From Pseudomonas paraeruginosa PA7 (GTDB lineage Bacteria > Pseudomonadota > Gammaproteobacteria > Pseudomonadales > Pseudomonadaceae): DNA of 64,000 bases. The first letter of the stretch is position 1; each line of letters opens with the position of its first letter. The DNA lies in assembly GCF_000017205.1 (NCBI RefSeq), contig NC_009656.1, positions 124,001 through 188,000 on the forward strand, read 5' to 3'. The translations under genes were made by a program, and so were the position numbers. The notes under the pieces are model-generated. The model saw only the letters and a program-made list of their open reading frames with translations. It was not told the origin of the DNA and did not search any database. Below are positions 61,315 to 64,000 of this stretch, piece by piece.

Positions 61315-63540
61315 ATGGCACTTGCGCAACAGACCCGCCTGGTCCGGGTGGACAGTCCGCTCGGTGCGGATGTCCTGCAACTGCAGCGAATGGAGGGTCG
61401 CGAAGAACTCGGCCGGCCGTTCGCCTACGAGCTGGAACTGATCTCGGAAGACCCCGACCTGCAGCTCGACGGCCTGCTGGGCAAGCCGGCCAGCCTGGCG
61501 CTGGAGCTGCACGATGGCAGCCGGCGCCACTTCCACGGCATCGTCGCCGCCTGCAGCCAGGGTTCCGGCAATGGCCAGTTCGCCAGTTACCAGGTCACCC
61601 TGCGGCCCTGGCTGTGGCTGCTCACGCGCACCTCCGACTGCCGTATCTTCCAGAACCAGAAGGTCCCGGACATCATCAAGCAGGTGTTCCGCGACCTCGG
61701 CTTCTCCGACTTCGAGGATGCCCTGAGTCGCTCCTATCGCGAATGGGAATACTGCGTGCAGTACCGCGAGACCAGCTTCGATTTCGTCAGCCGGCTGATG
61801 GAGCAGGAGGGCATCTACTACTGGTTCCGCCACGAGCAGAGCCGTCACATCCTGGTGCTCTCCGACGCCTATGGCGCGCACCGGAGCCCGCCGGGCTACG
61901 CCAGCGTGCCCTACTACCCGCCGACCCTGGAGCAGCGCGAGCGCGACCACTTCTACGACTGGCACATGGCGCGCGAGGTGCAGTCCGGCTCGCTGAGCCT
62001 CAACGACTACGACTTCCAGCGCCCCGGCGCGCGCCTGGAAGTGCGCTCGAACATCGCCCGTTCGCATGCGGCGGCCGACTACCCGCTGTACGACTACCCC
62101 GGCGAGTACGTGCAGAGCCAGGACGGCGAGCAGTATGCGCGGACCCGCATCGAGGCGTTGCAGGCGCGTTACGAGCGGGTGCGCCTGCGCGGCCGCGCCC
62201 GTGGCCTGGGTTCCGGCCATCTGTTCAAGCTCAGCGGCTACCCGCGCGAGGACCAGAATCGCGAGTACCTGGTGGTCGGCGCCGAGTATCGGGTGGTCCA
62301 GGAACTCTACGAGACCGGCGGCGGCGGGGTCGGCGCACAGTTCGAGAGCGAGCTGGATTGCATCGATGGCGGCCAGGCCTACCGCCCCTTGCCGACCACC
62401 CCGTTGCCGATCGTCCGCGGCCCGCAGACCGCGGTGGTGGTCGGGCCCAAGGGCGAGGAGATCTGGACCGATCAGTACGGCCGGGTCAAGGTGCACTTCC
62501 ACTGGGACCGCCACGACCAGTCGAACGAGAACAGCTCCTGCTGGATGCGCGTGTCCCAGGCCTGGGCCGGGAAGAACTGGGGCTCGATCCAGATCCCGCG
62601 GATCGGCCAGGAGGTAATCGTCAGCTTCCTCGAAGGCGACCCGGACCGGCCGATCATCACCGGGCGGGTCTACAACGCCGAGCAGACGGTGCCCTACGAG
62701 CTGCCGGCGAACGCCACCCAGAGCGGGATGAAGAGCCGCTCGAGCAAGGGCGGCACGCCGGCCAACTTCAACGAGATCCGCATGGAGGACAAGAAGGGCG
62801 CCGAGCAGTTGTTCATCCACGCGGAGAAGAACCAGGACATCGAGGTCGAGAACGACGAGACCCACTGGGTCGGCCACGATCGCAGCAAGACCATCGACCA
62901 CGACGAAACCGTGCACGTGAAGCACGATCGCACCGAGACCGTGGACAACAACGAGACCCTCACCATCGGCGTCGATCGCACCGAGAAGGTCGGCAACAAC
63001 GAGAAGATCAGCATCGGCGCGAACCGCACCGAGGACGTCGGCAGCAACGAGACCATCAGCATCGGCGTCGACCGCACCGAGAAGGTCGGCAGCAACGAGA
63101 AGATCAGCATCGGCGCCAATCGCACCGAGGATGTCGGCAACGACGAGACCATCAGCATCGGCGCCAACCGCAGCGAGTCGGTGGGCAACAACGAGACGAT
63201 CAGCATCGGCGCCGACCGTAGCGAATCGGTGGGCGCCAACGAGAGCATCGATATCGGCGGCAACCAGAGCACGAGCATCGGCAAGAACGAGTCGCGCAGC
63301 GTCGGCCAGGGCCGCGATACCTCGGTGGGCAAGGACGATAGCCTGGACGTGGGCAAGAGCTTCACGCTCAATGCCGGCGACTCGATCACTCTGGTCACCG
63401 GCGCTGCCAGCATCCGCATGAAGAAGGACGGCAGCATCGTCATCAGCGGCAAGAACATCACCATCGACGGTTCCGGGGCGATCAACATCAAGGCCGACAA
63501 GAACGTGGTGATGAAGGGTCGCAAGATTCTCCAGAACTGA
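61315..63540 (+). CDS. vgrG1b: H1-T6SS spike protein VgrG1b
   Basis: A 741-aa spike. Residues 1-500 parallel VgrG1a closely (QQTRLVRVDSPLGADVLQLQ at the start). The C-terminal needle differs: about ten repeats of a 15-residue pattern such as NNETISIGANRSESVG, forming an elongated triangular beta-helix, then GKNITIDGSGAINIKADKNV. There is no attached enzyme domain. In PAO1 the PA0095-PA0101 cluster delivers Tse7, and the next gene fits that order. ATG 61315 follows AAGGATG. Confidence 0.96.
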   Translation: MALAQQTRLVRVDSPLGADVLQLQRMEGREELGRPFAYELELISEDPDLQLDGLLGKPASLALELHDGSRRHFHGIVAACSQGSGNGQFASYQVTLRPWLWLLTRTSDCRIFQNQKVPDIIKQVFRDLGFSDFEDALSRSYREWEYCVQYRETSFDFVSRLMEQEGIYYWFRHEQSRHILVLSDAYGAHRSPPGYASVPYYPPTLEQRERDHFYDWHMAREVQSGSLSLNDYDFQRPGARLEVRSNIARSHAAADYPLYDYPGEYVQSQDGEQYARTRIEALQARYERVRLRGRARGLGSGHLFKLSGYPREDQNREYLVVGAEYRVVQELYETGGGGVGAQFESELDCIDGGQAYRPLPTTPLPIVRGPQTAVVVGPKGEEIWTDQYGRVKVHFHWDRHDQSNENSSCWMRVSQAWAGKNWGSIQIPRIGQEVIVSFLEGDPDRPIITGRVYNAEQTVPYELPANATQSGMKSRSSKGGTPANFNEIRMEDKKGAEQLFIHAEKNQDIEVENDETHWVGHDRSKTIDHDETVHVKHDRTETVDNNETLTIGVDRTEKVGNNEKISIGANRTEDVGSNETISIGVDRTEKVGSNEKISIGANRTEDVGNDETISIGANRSESVGNNETISIGADRSESVGANESIDIGGNQSTSIGKNESRSVGQGRDTSVGKDDSLDVGKSFTLNAGDSITLVTGAASIRMKKDGSIVISGKNITIDGSGAINIKADKNVVMKGRKILQN
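62860..63340 (+). repeat. Degenerate 45-bp coding repeats in the VgrG1b needle
   Basis: About ten tandem units of 45 bp encode a 15-residue motif with the pattern N-[NDE]-E-x-[IL]-x-[IV]-G-x-[DN]-R-[ST]-E-x-V, one turn of the beta-helix each. Adjacent units such as those with VDRTEKVGNNEKISIGANRT and VDRTEKVGSNEKISIGANRT are almost identical, so gain or loss by recombination is likely. Confidence 0.85.
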
Positions 63541-63568
63541 AGCGGCGCAGAGCCAGGGAGTGCAGCGC

Positions 63569-64000
63569 ATGAGTGTCGAGATCCATCTACCGGGGCCCGC
63601 GTCGGCCCTCCCCGCCCGCCTCGACGGCGTGGTCATCGGCATCCTCCTCGACGTGCCGGACGCCGCCGCGCCGGTGGTCGCCTATCCCGGCTGTCCGAAC
63701 GAGCACGGCCTGGCGGCGGCCACCACCACCCAGCTCGGTCGCGCCGACATCGGCGCCCAGGTAGCGTTGATGTTCGTCGCCGGCGACCCGCGCCAGCCCC
63801 TGCTGATCGGGCGTATCCAGCGCCTGCCGCAGGAAGCGTCCGCGCAGCTGGACGGCGAACGCCTGGAGTTCAGCGCCGAGCGCGAGATCGTCCTGCGCTG
63901 CGGCAAGGCCAGCATCACCCTGACCCGTGCCGGCAAGGTGATCATCCGTGGCGCCTACCTTTCCAGCCGCTCCACCGGGGTCAACCGGATCAAGGGCGGC
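63569..64000 (+). CDS. PA0096-like DUF6484 protein, N-terminal part
   Basis: The gene runs off the right edge; 144 codons are visible. ATG 63569 follows AGGGAG, 28 bp after vgrG1b. The start SVEIHLPGPASALPARLDGV and the segment VVAYPGCPNEHGLAAATTTQ, then ALMFVAGDPRQPLLIGRIQR, form a small OB-like beta domain; SAEREIVLRCGKASITLTRA and GKVIIRGAYLSSRSTGVNRI look like a start of a beta-helix resembling VgrG ends. It probably acts with VgrG1b in loading effector. Function unproven. Confidence 0.8.
   Translation, partial: MSVEIHLPGPASALPARLDGVVIGILLDVPDAAAPVVAYPGCPNEHGLAAATTTQLGRADIGAQVALMFVAGDPRQPLLIGRIQRLPQEASAQLDGERLEFSAEREIVLRCGKASITLTRAGKVIIRGAYLSSRSTGVNRIKGG

Overview
The window is almost certainly from Pseudomonas aeruginosa. 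Its right 37 kb is the complete H1 type VI secretion (H1-T6SS) locus, in the gene order known from PAO1 PA0070 to PA0096. The left 27 kb is accessory DNA of mixed origin that ends inside a 5'-truncated copy of the PA0069-type radical SAM gene. Assignments come from reading motifs, start sites and gene order; no database search was run.

Left accessory part (1-27.1 kb). It opens with an inner-membrane DUF417/RclC-type gene running off the left edge, an IS4-family element with perfect 14-bp inverted repeats and an 8-bp target duplication, and an AT-rich orphan sdhC. Next comes a high-GC block (3.5-13.1 kb) of redox and electrophile-stress genes: a dps relic, DUF427, glutaredoxin, a molybdopterin sulfite-oxidase-like protein with an FNR-type reductase, a CxxC redoxin, DUF1330, a GlcG/HbpS-like protein, a zinc-type alcohol dehydrogenase-like reductase, a GST/CorA-like pair, msrA and msrB. 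The gene set looks alphaproteobacterial and suggests a transferred cassette against oxidants such as hypochlorite. A complete IS21-family element (13.4-16.0 kb) interrupts a small membrane-protein gene.

Defence island (16.4-26.5 kb). A four-gene type II CBASS operon on the minus strand encodes an HNH-SAVED nuclease (Cap5-like), a CD-NTase ending in glycine, an E2-E1 fusion (Cap2) and a JAB peptidase (Cap3). It converges on a DEDDh 3'-5' exonuclease gene. Next to it is an unrecognised pair: a 570-aa protein with a C-terminal HEPN-like R-N-x4-H motif, followed by a 507-aa DUF5677-like protein. This pair is the best candidate for an undescribed system in the window. An IS1182-type fragment and the truncated PA0069 gene mark the island edge.

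H1-T6SS (28.0-64.0 kb). The minus-strand arm encodes fha1, tssJ1, tssK1, tssL1, tssM1, tagF1, pppA, ppkA and tagTSRQ: membrane complex, baseplate adaptor and the threonine-phosphorylation switch. The divergent plus-strand arm encodes tssA1, tssB1, tssC1, hcp1, tagJ1, tssE1, tssF1, tssG1, clpV1 and vgrG1a: sheath, tube, baseplate, recycling ATPase and spike. The 367-bp region between the arms holds a hairpin with A-C-G-G-A in its loop, a convincing RsmA-type site in the tssA1 leader. After vgrG1a, on the opposite strand, lies an effector module: eagT6, a Tse6-like PAAR effector and a 177-aa presumed immunity gene. Between that immunity gene and vgrG1a is a decayed remnant that reads as the C-terminal half of a Tsi6-type immunity gene, suggesting that the toxin/immunity pair has been replaced in this strain. 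vgrG1b and the start of a PA0096-like gene end the window.
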